Positions 47,281 to 57,988 of a stretch of 64,000 bases of DNA are shown piece after piece. The DNA is from Tsukamurella sp. M9C (GTDB lineage Bacteria > Actinomycetota > Actinomycetes > Mycobacteriales > Mycobacteriaceae). Where the stretch lies: NCBI RefSeq assembly GCF_020169415.1, contig NZ_JAIULG010000008.1:43175-107174 (forward strand), given 5' to 3'. The notes beneath the pieces are model-generated. The model searched no databases and was not told the DNA's origin. It was given only the letters and a program-made list of their open reading frames with translations. The position numbers and the translations under genes were made by a program. How positions within the stretch are numbered: position 1 is the first letter of the stretch; each line of letters starts with the position of its first letter.

Positions 47281-48054
47281 ATGACTTCTCATCGGTGGGA
47301 TCCATCCCAGTACCTCCGCTACGGCGACGAGCGCACTCGCCCGTTCCTCGACCTGCTCGCCCGCATCCCCGGTGACGCACGCACCGTCGTCGACCTCGGC
47401 TGCGGCCCGGGCAACGACGTCGCGCCGCTGCGCGCCCGCTGGCCGGACGCTGCGATCCACGGCGTCGACTCCAGCGAGGAGATGATCGAGCGCGCCCGCG
47501 CCGACGTCGCCGATCCGCGTGCGACCTTCGCGGTCGGGGACGCCGCCGCCTGGCGCCCCGACGGCGAGCGCCCCGACGTGATCGTCTCGAACGCCATGTA
47601 CCAGTGGGTCGATCGGCACATCGACCTGCTGCCCGCCACCGCCGACGGTGCCGCCCGCGCCTTCGCCTTCCAGGTACCCGGCAACCAGGACGCGCCCTCG
47701 CACGCCCTCCTGTGGCGCCTGGCGGCGGAGTACGGCATCACCGACTTCCGCCGCATCGACGTGCGCGATCCCGCCGAATATCTTGCGGCGCTGCAGCGCC
47801 CAGGCTGGGCGGTCGACGCCTGGGAGACGACCTACCAACACGTGCTGCAGGGCCCCGACGCCGTCTTCGAGTGGATCTCCGGCACCGGCGCGCGCCCGGT
47901 GCTCGCGCGGCTCGACGGTGCCGAGCGCGCGGACTTCGTCGCCCGGTACAAGGCGGAGCTGAACACCGCCTACCCGCCCAAGGATTTCGGGACGGTGCTG
48001 CCCTTCCGTCGGATCTTCGTCGTGGCGGCCCGGGATCAGGAGTCGAGCGCGTAG
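47281..48054 (+). CDS. tam: SAM-dependent methyltransferase, trans-aconitate 2-methyltransferase-like
   Basis: This 257-residue class I methyltransferase begins TSHRWDPSQYLRYGDERTRP, a close match to Tam. The SAM motif is VVDLGCGPGND, followed by the acidic VDSSEEMIERAR. Tam methylates trans-aconitate, a spontaneous inhibitor of aconitase. ATG 47281 is chosen; no Shine-Dalgarno is clear. Its end overlaps the convergent lysR gene by 19 bases. Confidence 0.9.
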   Translation: MTSHRWDPSQYLRYGDERTRPFLDLLARIPGDARTVVDLGCGPGNDVAPLRARWPDAAIHGVDSSEEMIERARADVADPRATFAVGDAAAWRPDGERPDVIVSNAMYQWVDRHIDLLPATADGAARAFAFQVPGNQDAPSHALLWRLAAEYGITDFRRIDVRDPAEYLAALQRPGWAVDAWETTYQHVLQGPDAVFEWISGTGARPVLARLDGAERADFVARYKAELNTAYPPKDFGTVLPFRRIFVVAARDQESSA

Positions 48055-48935
48055 TCGCGGAAGGCGCGCACCGCGCGCGGTAGGGCCGTGTCGGGCCGCC
48101 AGATGAGTCCCACCTCGCGGGTCGGCGCGGGCCCGGACATGGGCACCAGCACCAGACCGGGTGGCCACAGCGGGTCCTCGTCGACGGGCAGCAGCGCCAC
48201 CCCGAGGCCGGCCGCGACCAGGCCGGCGACGGTGAAGGACTCGGAGGATTCGAAGGCGATCCGCGGCCGGAATCCGGCGGCGGCGCAGCGCTCTTCGAGG
48301 ATGCGGCGCAGGCCGAACTCGGGGTGCATCGTGATGAAGTCCGCGTCGGCGGCCTCGGACAGGTGCACGGACGGGCGCTCCGCCAGCGGGTGGCCGGCCG
48401 GCACGGCCAGCGCCAGGCGCTGCACCGCGAGCAGTCCGAAGGCGACGGCGCTGGTGGCGGGCCGCGGCGAGACGATCGCGAGGTCGGCCTCGTCGGCGAG
48501 CACCCGCTCGGTGACCGTCCCGGCGGCGAACTGCGACAGCTCGAAGGTCACCCGCGGCTCCCGCTCCCGGAAGCCGGAGACGAGCCGCGGCACCAGTGCC
48601 ACGCCGAAGGAGTGCAGGAAGGAGAGCCGGATCGTGCCCTGCGAGGGGCTGCGGAGGTCGGCGATCTGGGCCCGCGCCGCCTCCAGCTCGGCGTGCGCGC
48701 GGCGCGCGTGGTCGAGGTAGATCTCGCCGCTCGCGTTGAGGACGAGGCGCCCGTGCCGCCGGTCGAACAGGGGCGCCCCGATGTCCGCCTCCAGGCGCGC
48801 CAGGGTGCGTGAGAGCGTGGGCTGGGTGATCCGCAGCGCCGCCGCGGCGTCGGTCATGTGCTGGGTCTCGGCGAGTGTGATGAACCGCGCGAGGTCGTCC
48901 GACGCGCTCGAAACAGGCCTACCAGCTGGGGTCAT
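48036..48935 (-). CDS. LysR family transcriptional regulator
   Basis: This 299-residue regulator has the N-terminal winged helix (LARFITLAETQHMTDAAAAL; ITQPTLSRTLARLE) and a periplasmic-binding-like effector domain (FLHSFGVALVPRLVSGFRE). It diverges from an MFS exporter gene, whose promoter region holds the near-palindrome GGAT-N6-ATCC around 48950-48963. It likely activates that transporter. Confidence 0.9.
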   Translation of the reverse strand: MTPAGRPVSSASDDLARFITLAETQHMTDAAAALRITQPTLSRTLARLEADIGAPLFDRRHGRLVLNASGEIYLDHARRAHAELEAARAQIADLRSPSQGTIRLSFLHSFGVALVPRLVSGFREREPRVTFELSQFAAGTVTERVLADEADLAIVSPRPATSAVAFGLLAVQRLALAVPAGHPLAERPSVHLSEAADADFITMHPEFGLRRILEERCAAAGFRPRIAFESSESFTVAGLVAAGLGVALLPVDEDPLWPPGLVLVPMSGPAPTREVGLIWRPDTALPRAVRAFRDYALDS

Positions 48936-49006
48936 GCGTTCTTTCTATCAGGATCTACATATCCATGCATTTCACACATCGGAACCGCGGGGGCAGGGTG
49001 AGCCCC

Positions 49007-50233
49007 ATGACCGCCACCGTCGAGACCGCCGAGACCGCGCCGCTCCGTGCCGGGACCCCCGCGTACCGTCGGACCACCCTGGCGCTGTTCGTGGCGGGCC
49101 TGACGACCTTCGGCTCGATGTACTCGACCCAGGCCGTGCTGCCCGAGCTGACGAGGGTCTTCGGTTCGGCGCCGGCCGTCTCCGCGCTCGCGGTCTCCGT
49201 CACCACCGGGCTGCTCGCGCTCGCGATCATCCCCGTCAGCGCGCTGTCCGAGCGCTTCGGCCGGACCCGCGTGATGACGGTGTCGGCCGTCGCGGCCGTA
49301 ATACTGGGCCTCCTGATCCCGCTCGCCCCGACGCTCCCGATGCTGCTGGGACTCCGTGCGCTGCAGGGGATCGCACTCGCCGGCGTGCCCGCCGTCGCCA
49401 TGGCCTACTTGGCCGAGGAGGTGGACGGGCGCGACCTCGGCGGGGCGATGGGCCGCTACGTCGCGGGCACGACGATCGGCGGGCTGCTCGGACGCGTCGT
49501 CACGGCGGTGGGGCTCGACGTCATGGCCTGGCGCGGCGCCATGGAGCTCTTCGCCGTCGCCGCGGCGGTGCTCACGGTGGTGATGATCCGCACCCTGCCG
49601 GCGTCGCGGTTCCACGTGCCGAAGCCGGTCTCGGTGGGAACGACGGTGCGCGGCATGCTCGGCCACCTCCGCCGGCCGGAGCTCGCGACGCTGTTCGTGC
49701 TCGCCTTCCTGCTGATGGGCGGCTTCGTCAGCGTCTACAACTTCCTCGGATTCCGGCTCCTGGCCGCGCCCTTCGCATTCGCGCCCGGCGTCGTCGGGCT
49801 GGTCTTCCTCATCTACCTCGCTGGCACCGTCTCCTCGGGTGCGGCGGGCCGGCTCGCGGACCGGATCGGCCGCCGCCGGGTGCTCCTGACCTCGATCGCG
49901 ACGATGGGCGCGGGTCTGGTGCTCACGCTGCCGGATTCGACGCCCGCCGTGCTCGCGGGGATGGTCGTCTTCACCGCCGGCTTCTTCGCGGCGCACAGCG
50001 TCGCGAGCGGCTGGGTCGGGCTGCTCGCGACGGAGCATCGCGCGGAGGCCTCGTCGGGGTATCTGTTCTGCTACTACGCGGGCTCGTCGGTCGTCGGCGC
50101 GGCGGCGGGGCTGGCCTTCGCCGCCGCCGGCTGGGCGGGCATCGCCGCCGCGGTCGGGGTGGGCATCGCCGCGGCGTTCGTCCTGGTCGTCGCGGTCCTT
50201 CCCGGTTCGGCCAGCGCGTCCGCGGAGCGCTGA
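49007..50233 (+). CDS. MFS transporter (YnfM-like)
   Basis: This 408-residue protein has about 12 helices. The family signature is FGSMYSTQAVLPELTRVFG with SVSVTT-like and SERFGRTRVM (motif A). YnfM-type exporters are usually paired with a divergent LysR gene, as here. ATG 49007 is chosen because upstream codons (from 48965) overlap the regulatory gap. Substrate unknown, possibly an arabinose-like sugar or drug. Confidence 0.88.
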   Translation: MTATVETAETAPLRAGTPAYRRTTLALFVAGLTTFGSMYSTQAVLPELTRVFGSAPAVSALAVSVTTGLLALAIIPVSALSERFGRTRVMTVSAVAAVILGLLIPLAPTLPMLLGLRALQGIALAGVPAVAMAYLAEEVDGRDLGGAMGRYVAGTTIGGLLGRVVTAVGLDVMAWRGAMELFAVAAAVLTVVMIRTLPASRFHVPKPVSVGTTVRGMLGHLRRPELATLFVLAFLLMGGFVSVYNFLGFRLLAAPFAFAPGVVGLVFLIYLAGTVSSGAAGRLADRIGRRRVLLTSIATMGAGLVLTLPDSTPAVLAGMVVFTAGFFAAHSVASGWVGLLATEHRAEASSGYLFCYYAGSSVVGAAAGLAFAAAGWAGIAAAVGVGIAAAFVLVVAVLPGSASASAER

Positions 50234-50247
50234 GTAGCGTCGATGCC

Positions 50248-51024
50248 ATGCGCATCGGAGTCCAACTTCAGCCCCAGCACTTCACCGAGTACCAGCAGCT
50301 CCGCGACGCCGTCGCCAAGCTCGAGGACCTGGGAGTCGACGTCGTCTACAACTGGGACCACTTCTTCCCGCTCTCCGGCGACCCCGACGGCACGCACCTC
50401 GAGTGCTGGACGATGCTCGCCGCCTGGGCGGAGCAGACCTCGCGGATCGAGATCGGCGCGCTGGTCACCTGCAACAGCTACCGCAACCCCGACCTGCTCG
50501 CCGACATGGCGCGCACCGTCGACCACATCTCGAAGGGGCGTCTGATCCTGGGCATCGGCTCCGGCTGGTTCCAGCGCGACTACGACGAGTACGGCTACGA
50601 GTTCGGCACCGCCGGTTCGCGCCTTGACGACCTCGGCGCCGCGCTGCCGCGGATCACCGAGCGGTGGGCCAAGCTCAATCCCGCTCCGACGCGCGACATC
50701 CCGATCCTCATCGGCGGCGGCGGCGAGAAGAAGACGCTGCCGCTGGTGGCGCAGTACGCGTCGGTGTGGCACTACTTCGTGGACCTGGAGACGTACCGGC
50801 ACAAGTCGGCCGTGCTCGCCGAGGCGTGCGCGAAGATCGGCCGCGACCCGAAGGAGATCGCGCACAACATCGCCATCCCGCGCGGCACGGGCCCCGACGA
50901 GGCCCTCGCCTTCGCCGACCAGCTCGTCGCCGAGGGGGCCACGCAGTTCACCGCCGAGCTCTCCGCGCCCGGCTTCGACTACACCATCATCGAAGCCCTG
51001 CTGCGCTGGCGGGACTCGCAGTAG
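50248..51024 (+). CDS. LLM class F420-dependent oxidoreductase
   Basis: This 258-residue luciferase-like TIM barrel starts MRIGVQLQPQHFTEYQQL and has VYNWDHFFPL and ILGIGSGWFQRDYDEYGYEF, the actinobacterial F420 family pattern. It probably uses coenzyme F420 to reduce an unknown substrate. ATG 50248 follows the MFS stop by 14 bases, so the two may be cotranscribed. Longer in-frame sequence upstream is a shadow of the MFS gene. Confidence 0.88.
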   Translation: MRIGVQLQPQHFTEYQQLRDAVAKLEDLGVDVVYNWDHFFPLSGDPDGTHLECWTMLAAWAEQTSRIEIGALVTCNSYRNPDLLADMARTVDHISKGRLILGIGSGWFQRDYDEYGYEFGTAGSRLDDLGAALPRITERWAKLNPAPTRDIPILIGGGGEKKTLPLVAQYASVWHYFVDLETYRHKSAVLAEACAKIGRDPKEIAHNIAIPRGTGPDEALAFADQLVAEGATQFTAELSAPGFDYTIIEALLRWRDSQ

Positions 51025-51148
51025 GCGAGGCCTCCGCTCCCGGCGGTCCCGGGACGTGCGGCCGGACGAAGGTCCCTGGTGGCGCGCCGCCGGACGGGGT
51101 GAGGTTGGGACGGCGGGCACCCGCCCGCCCCGACCCCAGGAGCGAGTC

Positions 51149-51562
51149 ATGGAACGTTTCACCGCCGGCACCACCGTCCTCGATCGTGCGGAGGCGATCG
51201 AGCTGCTGCGCCGCAAGGACGTCGGGCGCATCGTGATCGCGCTCGGGGGAGATGCCGAGATCTTCCCCGTGAATTACGTGCTCGGCGAGGGCTGCAACGT
51301 CCTGTTCCGGACCGGGCCGGGCAGCAAGCTCGCTTCGGCCGTCGTGGCGCGCGAGGTGGCCTTCGAGGTGGACGAGGTCGGCGGGGACCAGGCCTGGAGC
51401 GTCATCGTGCGCGGGCCCGCACGCGTGCGCACGGACTCGTCGGCCCTGTCCGTCACGGACGCGCTCTCCTTGCGTCCCTTCATCGACGACGGCAAGTACG
51501 AGGTCGTGGAGGTCCTGGCGGAACGGGTCAGCGCCCGCGGCTTCGGCCGCACCTGGTCCTGA
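51149..51562 (+). CDS. Pyridoxamine 5'-phosphate oxidase family protein
   Basis: This 137-residue flavin-binding split-barrel protein has [20 protein letters not shown] and [20 protein letters not shown], the layout of actinobacterial PPOX-type proteins that bind F420, FMN or heme. CCAGGAGCG precedes the ATG. It stands alone between the LLM oxidoreductase and ctaD. Substrate unknown. Confidence 0.85.
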   Translation: MERFTAGTTVLDRAEAIELLRRKDVGRIVIALGGDAEIFPVNYVLGEGCNVLFRTGPGSKLASAVVAREVAFEVDEVGGDQAWSVIVRGPARVRTDSSALSVTDALSLRPFIDDGKYEVVEVLAERVSARGFGRTWS

Positions 51563-51629
51563 GCCGCCGGGACATCGGTCGGGACGTCCGCCACTGCCGC
51601 GGGGGGCTCCCGCGGCCGACGATCGATCC

Positions 51630-53335
<1,706 letters not shown>

Positions 53336-53339
<4 letters not shown>

Positions 53340-54178
53340 CGAGCCGGGGAGAGCGTCACGACGCCGCTCCATGGTGCGTCGCCAGGGGCGCGCGGGTCCG
53401 GTTGCGGTCCCGCGGCCAGACGGTGCGCCTCCGGCGAGTCCAGGCGTCCTAGCTCCACCGCGGCGACGAACAACGAGTCGATCCGGTCGGCCGCCCAGCC
53501 TCGGTCCTCGAAGTGAGCGACTCCGTCCGCGGGGAGGAAGCGCCACGGCGCGTGCCGCAGGATGCCCCGGTTCCTTTCCGCCATCACCGATCCCACACCC
53601 GCAGAGCCGAGATCGAGGCACCAGTGGTCCACGGGTGCGGCGAGCAGGGCGTCGGCGAGGGTGTCGGCATCGTCGGGGGAGAGGTACATGACCAGCCCCT
53701 CGGACAGGACCAGGATCCGACGGCCGGCGAGCCCGGCCAGGAGGTCCGCGAGGCCGTCGCAGGCCAGGTCCAGCGGCACCCGGCGCAGCCGGCATCGCGG
53801 CATCTCCGCCGCGAGGATCGCGGCCTTGTGGTCGAGGATCGCGGGGAGGTCGACCTCGAGCCACTCGAGGTCGGCGGGCAGGTCGAGGCGGTACGGCCGT
53901 GCGTCGAGGCCCGCGCCCAGGTTGACGACGGTGTCGCAGCCGTCGGCGATCGACGCGGCCACCGCCTCGTCGACCAGCACCGTCCGGGCGGTGAGGTACC
54001 AGCCGTCGCCGCCGCCCGCGGCCGGGGCGGCGCCCTCCGCGATCGCCGCGCCCTCGGCGCCCGCGAGCCGCGCGGCGAACGGGTCGTGGAACAGCGCGTC
54101 GGGGCGCGCCGATTCGATGGCCCGGTGGTGCGCGACCCAGCGCGCGGTGTCGTCGACGGTGCCGATCAGGTCGTCCAT
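53336..54178 (-). CDS. Class I SAM-dependent methyltransferase (leucine carboxyl methyltransferase-like)
   Basis: This 280-residue methyltransferase of the TIGR00027/LCM family starts [20 protein letters not shown] and has the SAM motif [17 protein letters not shown] and the acidic [10 protein letters not shown]. Mycobacteria carry many such proteins of unknown target. ATG 54178 has AGGGAG upstream. It diverges from a tetR gene across a 30-base operator, so it is probably the regulated target. Confidence 0.88.
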
Positions 54179-54189
54179 GTCGTCTCCCT

Positions 54190-54219
54190 CTATAAAAGTA
54201 GAGTGCTCTATTGTTATAG
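54190..54219. promoter_or_regulatory. 30-bp TetR operator between methyltransferase and tetR
   Basis: The interval is an inverted repeat with 24 of 30 symmetric positions; it begins CTATAAAAGTAGAG and ends CTCTATTGTTATAG around a TG centre. It is very AT-rich and contains -10-like elements in both directions, so binding would block both promoters. Confidence 0.7.
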
Positions 54220-54244
54220 AGGATCGAGTGGATGGAGGGCAACC

Positions 54245-54814
54245 GTGGACGAGCGGCGGACCGCGATCGGTGAGGCGGCGCTGGACCTCGCGGCAGAGGG
54301 CGGCAACCGGGCGGTGACGCACGGCGCCGTCGACAAGCGGCTGGGGCTGCCGAAGGGATCGACGTCGTACTACTGCCGCACCCGCTCCGATCTGCTGCGC
54401 ACCGCGATCGAGCATCTCCGGCAGCGGTCGCGGGCGGCCTTCGACGCCGACGTGCCGCGCACCGTCGACCGGGACACCGCGGCGGACGTGACGGCGCGCC
54501 AGCTGCACCACCTGCTCACGGACCGTCGGCGCGATTCGCTCGCCCGCTACGCGCTGGCACCGGACGCGCAGGCCGAGGGGCTCGAGGCGGACCTCGCCAC
54601 CTGCCTGTTCTCGGTGCCGCTCGCGACGGGCCTGTTCGCGGCGCTCGGCACCGTCGACCCCGACCGGGCGGCGGCCGACTTGGTCAGCCTGCTCGAGGGC
54701 CTGCTCTTCGACCGGCTGTACGGCGCCCGGTCGCTGGGGCCCGCGAAGGCCGAGGCCGAGAGCCTCGCGGACCTGCGTGGGCCGATCCGGCGGGCGTTAA
54801 ACTACGGCGCATGA
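54245..54814 (+). CDS. TetR family transcriptional regulator
   Basis: This 189-residue regulator has an N-terminal helix-turn-helix ([37 protein letters not shown]) followed by a helical ligand domain. GTG 54245 has GGAGGG upstream. It likely binds the 30-base operator and represses the divergent methyltransferase gene and itself. Its stop overlaps the gpmA ATG (ATGA), so a glycolytic gene is translationally coupled to it. Confidence 0.87.
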   Translation: MDERRTAIGEAALDLAAEGGNRAVTHGAVDKRLGLPKGSTSYYCRTRSDLLRTAIEHLRQRSRAAFDADVPRTVDRDTAADVTARQLHHLLTDRRRDSLARYALAPDAQAEGLEADLATCLFSVPLATGLFAALGTVDPDRAAADLVSLLEGLLFDRLYGARSLGPAKAEAESLADLRGPIRRALNYGA

Positions 54815-55557
54815 CCTACGGCACCCTGATCCTGCTCCGTCACGGCGAGAGCGAGTGGAACGCGTCCAACCAGTTCACCGGCTGGGTCGACGTGGCGCTG
54901 ACCGAGAAGGGGCGCGGCGAGGCCGCCCGCGGCGGCGAGCTGCTCAAGGAGGCCGGCCTGCTGCCCGACATCCTCTACACCTCGCTGCTGCGTCGCGCGA
55001 TCACCACCGCGAACATCGCGCTGAACGCGGCCGACCGGCACTGGATCCCCGTGGTCCGCGACTGGCGCCTCAACGAGCGGCACTACGGCGCGCTGCAGGG
55101 CCTGAACAAGGCCGAGACCAAGGACAAGTACGGCGACGAGCAGTTCATGCTGTGGCGCCGCAGCTACGACACCCCGCCGCCCGCGATCGACGCGGACGAC
55201 CAGTACAGCCAGACCGCCGACCCGCGGTACGCGCACCTGCCGCAGGTGCCGCTCACCGAGTGCCTGCTCGACGTGGTCAAGCGCTTCATCCCCTACTACC
55301 AGGCCGTCATCGAGCCGCAGGTCGCCGAGGGGAAGACGGTGCTCGTGGCCGCGCACGGCAACTCGCTGCGCGCGCTGGTCAAGCACCTCGACGGGATCTC
55401 CGACGCCGATATCGCGGCGCTGAACATCCCCACCGGCATCCCGCTGACCTACTCGTTCAACGAGGACGGCTCCGTCGCCAACCCGGGCGGCACCTACCTG
55501 GACCCCGAGGCCGCCGCCGCGGGCGCCGCCGCGGTCGCCAACCAGGGCGCCAAGTAG
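54811..55557 (+). CDS. gpmA: 2,3-bisphosphoglycerate-dependent phosphoglycerate mutase
   Basis: This 248-residue glycolytic enzyme interconverts 3- and 2-phosphoglycerate. The phospho-acceptor His11 is in [10 protein letters not shown]; the second active-site His is in [29 protein letters not shown] is diagnostic. It corresponds to gpm1 (Rv0489), which precedes senX3 in mycobacteria. The overlap with tetR suggests shared translation, though an internal promoter is probable. A strong hairpin follows. Confidence 0.96.
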   Translation: MTYGTLILLRHGESEWNASNQFTGWVDVALTEKGRGEAARGGELLKEAGLLPDILYTSLLRRAITTANIALNAADRHWIPVVRDWRLNERHYGALQGLNKAETKDKYGDEQFMLWRRSYDTPPPAIDADDQYSQTADPRYAHLPQVPLTECLLDVVKRFIPYYQAVIEPQVAEGKTVLVAAHGNSLRALVKHLDGISDADIAALNIPTGIPLTYSFNEDGSVANPGGTYLDPEAAAAGAAAVANQGAK

Positions 55558-55573
55558 TCCCACGATCGACGAC

Positions 55574-55606
55574 GGGGGCGGTACCGAGCGAATCGGTACC
55601 GCCCCC
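55574..55606 (+). terminator. Terminator of gpmA
   Basis: A perfect 14-bp stem GGGGGCGGTACCGA (55574-55587) pairs with 55593-55606 around a 5-base loop and is followed by TAAGTTT. Confidence 0.8.
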
Positions 55607-55655
55607 TAAGTTTCTCCTCAGGCTCCGGGGCCGCGAAGGGGATAGGTTGGATCAC

Positions 55656-55952
55656 ATGGCTGACGTGACTGTGACCCATTCCCCGGAACAGGAGCGCTAC
55701 GTGCTCACCGTCGACGGCGAGCAGGCGGGCTACCTCGACTACGTGGACGAGGTGGACGTGCGCCTGCTCACCCACACCGTGGTCGACGCCGAGTACGGCG
55801 GCAACGGCTATGCGGCGGTGCTCACCAAAGCTGCGCTCGACGACGTCGTCGCCTCGGCCAAGAGGGCCCGCGCGGTGTGCTCCTACGTCGCGAACTACGT
55901 GACGAAGCACCCCGAGTACGCCTCCGTTGTCGAGGTGGCCGCCGACCGGTAA
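55656..55952 (+). CDS. GNAT-like N-acetyltransferase (YjdJ type)
   Basis: This 98-residue protein matches the small Gcn5-related YjdJ/GATD-like group: ERYVLTVDGEQAGYLDYVD, then HTVVDAEYGGNGYAAVLTKA (acetyl-CoA loop) and ARAVCSYVANYVTKHPEY. Such proteins act on small molecules or protein ends, target unknown. It lies alone between the gpmA terminator and the PHO-box-like repeats of senX3. Confidence 0.85.
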   Translation: MADVTVTHSPEQERYVLTVDGEQAGYLDYVDEVDVRLLTHTVVDAEYGGNGYAAVLTKAALDDVVASAKRARAVCSYVANYVTKHPEYASVVEVAADR

Positions 55953-55976
55953 CCCGTTGTTCACCAGTCGTTCCCG
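55948..55976 (+). promoter_or_regulatory. PHO-box-like direct repeats upstream of senX3-regX3
   Basis: GTTCACC (55959-55965) and GTTCCCG (55970-55976) repeat with an 11-base period, and a weaker GGTAACC lies 11 bases further upstream. This spacing is the hallmark of PhoP/RegX3 boxes and suggests autoregulation by RegX3 under phosphate starvation. Confidence 0.6.
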
Positions 55977-56015
55977 ATGTGAAGAATCGCCGGAGAACCT
56001 GGGTACACTGACCGC

Positions 56016-57212
56016 GTGACTGTGGCCCTCTGTGTGGTGTCCGCCCTGGCGGGCGCCCTCATCGGATGGCTCGCGCGGCGCGTCCGGCAGCGGGTGGTCA
56101 CCGCCGAACCCGTCGGTCCGACCCGCATGACGGTCGCGGAGTTGCAGCGCGCGGTGCTCCGCGAGTCGCCCACCGGCCTGCTGGTCGTCGATCGCTTCCG
56201 CGACGTCATCGCCTGCAATCCGCGCGCCGAGGAGTTCTCCCTCGTCCGCGAGCAGCTCCTCGACGATCGCGTGTGGCAGGCCGCCTCCCTGGTGCTCGAG
56301 ACGGGGGCGCCGCGCACCGTCGAACTGACGGTGTCCCGCCGGTCCGACCGGGCGAGCATCGCGGTGCGCTGCCGGGTGGACCTCATCGTCGGGACCGAAC
56401 CCGACGAGCGGTACGCCGTCGTCTACGCCGACGACGACACCGAGAACCAGCGCATGGAGGCAACCCGCCGCGACTTCGTGGCGAACGTCTCGCACGAGCT
56501 CAAGACCCCCGTCGGCGCGATCGGCCTGCTCGCCGAGGCGCTGCTCGAATCCGACGACGACCCGGAGGCGGTGCGGCACTTCGGCTCCCGCGTGCTCGTC
56601 GAGTCCACCCGCATGGGCAACATGGTCAACGAGCTGATCGCGCTCTCCCGCCTGCAGGGCGCGGAGAAGTTGCCCGACCTCGGCAGCGTGGAGGTCGACG
56701 ACGTGGTCGGTGAGGCCGTGGCCCGCGCCCAGGTCTCCGCGGAGGCCAACAACATCTCGCTCATCGTCGACGAGCCCTCCGGCCTGGAGATCCGCGGCGA
56801 CGACACCCTGCTGCTGACGGCGCTGTCGAACCTCATCTCCAACGCGATCGCCTACTCGCCGCAGAACACCCAGGTCTCGATCAGCCGCCGCCTGCGGCCC
56901 GCCGCCGGGCCCGACGGTGCCGCGTCGGTCGAGATCGCGGTCACCGACCGGGGCATCGGCATCGCCCCCGAAGACCAGGAGCGCGTCTTCGAGCGCTTCT
57001 TCCGCGTCGACAAGGCGCGGTCCCGGATGACGGGCGGGACCGGACTCGGTCTCGCGATCGTCAAACACGTCGCCGCGAACCACGGCGGCACCATTAGGCT
57101 CTGGAGCAAACCGGGCATGGGTTCGACCTTCACGCTGGTGCTGCCGGCGTCGGTCGAGTCCGGGCCGGACCCTGCAGAGCGCGATGACCACAGTGAGGAT
57201 GTACTGCGGTGA
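56016..57212 (+). CDS. senX3: Phosphate-responsive sensor histidine kinase SenX3
   Basis: This 398-residue kinase has one N-terminal membrane helix (about 3-20), a PAS-like region (about 45-140), the H-box FVANVSHELKTPVGA with His160, and the ATP-binding boxes NLISNAIAYS (N), DRGIGI (G1) and GTGLGLAI (G2). It phosphorylates RegX3 when phosphate is scarce; the phosphate transporter signals through PhoU. The start is GTG 56016. It overlaps regX3 by four bases. Confidence 0.95.
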   Translation: MTVALCVVSALAGALIGWLARRVRQRVVTAEPVGPTRMTVAELQRAVLRESPTGLLVVDRFRDVIACNPRAEEFSLVREQLLDDRVWQAASLVLETGAPRTVELTVSRRSDRASIAVRCRVDLIVGTEPDERYAVVYADDDTENQRMEATRRDFVANVSHELKTPVGAIGLLAEALLESDDDPEAVRHFGSRVLVESTRMGNMVNELIALSRLQGAEKLPDLGSVEVDDVVGEAVARAQVSAEANNISLIVDEPSGLEIRGDDTLLLTALSNLISNAIAYSPQNTQVSISRRLRPAAGPDGAASVEIAVTDRGIGIAPEDQERVFERFFRVDKARSRMTGGTGLGLAIVKHVAANHGGTIRLWSKPGMGSTFTLVLPASVESGPDPAERDDHSEDVLR

Positions 57213-57898
57213 CACACGTACTGATCGTCGAGGACGAGGAATCGCTGGCCGACCCTCTCGCGTTCCTGCTCCGCAAGGAGGGGTTCGAGACCACCGTCGT
57301 GGGCGACGGGGTCGAGGCACTGCGGCACTTCGACTCCGCGGGCGCCGACATCGTCCTGCTCGACCTGATGCTGCCCGGCATGAGCGGCACCGACGTGTGC
57401 AAGCAGCTGCGCGCCCGCTCGTCCGTGCCGGTCATCATGGTGACCGCGCGCGACAGCGAGATCGACAAGGTCGTGGGCCTGGAGCTGGGCGCCGACGACT
57501 ACGTCACCAAGCCCTACTCCGCACGGGAGCTCATCGCCCGCATCCGCGCGGTGCTGCGCCGCGGCGCCGACACCGCCGCCGCGGACGGCCTCGACGACGG
57601 GGTGCTCGAGGGCGGTCCCGTCCGGATGGACGTCGAGCGGCACGTCGTGACCGTCGGGGGAGACGCGGTGACCCTGCCGCTCAAGGAGTTCGACCTGCTC
57701 GAGTACCTGCTGCGCAACAGCGGCCGCGTGCTCACTCGCGGGCAGCTCATCGACCGCGTCTGGGGCGCGGACTACGTGGGCGACACCAAGACGCTCGACG
57801 TGCACGTCAAGCGCCTGCGCAGCAAGATCGAGGCGGACCCGGCCAACCCGAAGCACCTGGTCACCGTCCGGGGCCTCGGCTACAAGCTCGAGCCCTAG
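57209..57898 (+). CDS. regX3: Response regulator RegX3
   Basis: This 229-residue OmpR/PhoB-family regulator has the receiver Asp52 in LLDLMLPGMSG, the conserved Thr/Lys (MVTARD, TKPYS), and a C-terminal winged helix with RVLTRGQLIDRVWGADY and LDVHVKRLRSKIE. It controls phosphate genes. The GTG at 57209 overlaps the senX3 stop. The PHO-box-like site upstream of senX3 is the likely autoregulatory target. Confidence 0.97.
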   Translation: MTHVLIVEDEESLADPLAFLLRKEGFETTVVGDGVEALRHFDSAGADIVLLDLMLPGMSGTDVCKQLRARSSVPVIMVTARDSEIDKVVGLELGADDYVTKPYSARELIARIRAVLRRGADTAAADGLDDGVLEGGPVRMDVERHVVTVGGDAVTLPLKEFDLLEYLLRNSGRVLTRGQLIDRVWGADYVGDTKTLDVHVKRLRSKIEADPANPKHLVTVRGLGYKLEP

Positions 57899-57908
57899 CC
57901 CCGGCATC

Positions 57909-57929
57909 ACCGTCGCGTTCCGCGACGGT
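57909..57929 (+). terminator. Hairpin after regX3
   Basis: A perfect 9-bp stem ACCGTCGCG/CGCGACGGT closes a 3-base loop 10 bases past the regX3 stop. Confidence 0.6.
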
Positions 57930-57941
57930 CCTTCGATTCAC

Positions 57942-57982
57942 TGGTAATACCACTTGACCACCGGACCGGGTGGCGCTACGGT
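57942..57982 (+). promoter_or_regulatory. FadR-type operator and promoter of the GntR gene, probably leaderless
   Basis: TGGTAATACCA (57942-57952) matches the TNGTNNNACNA frame of FadR/VanR-type GntR regulators. TTGACC (57954-57959), a 17-base spacer and TACGGT (57977-57982) predict a start at or near ATG 57989, so the mRNA is probably leaderless. The operator abuts the -35. Confidence 0.65.
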
Positions 57983-57988
57983 TCCGGC

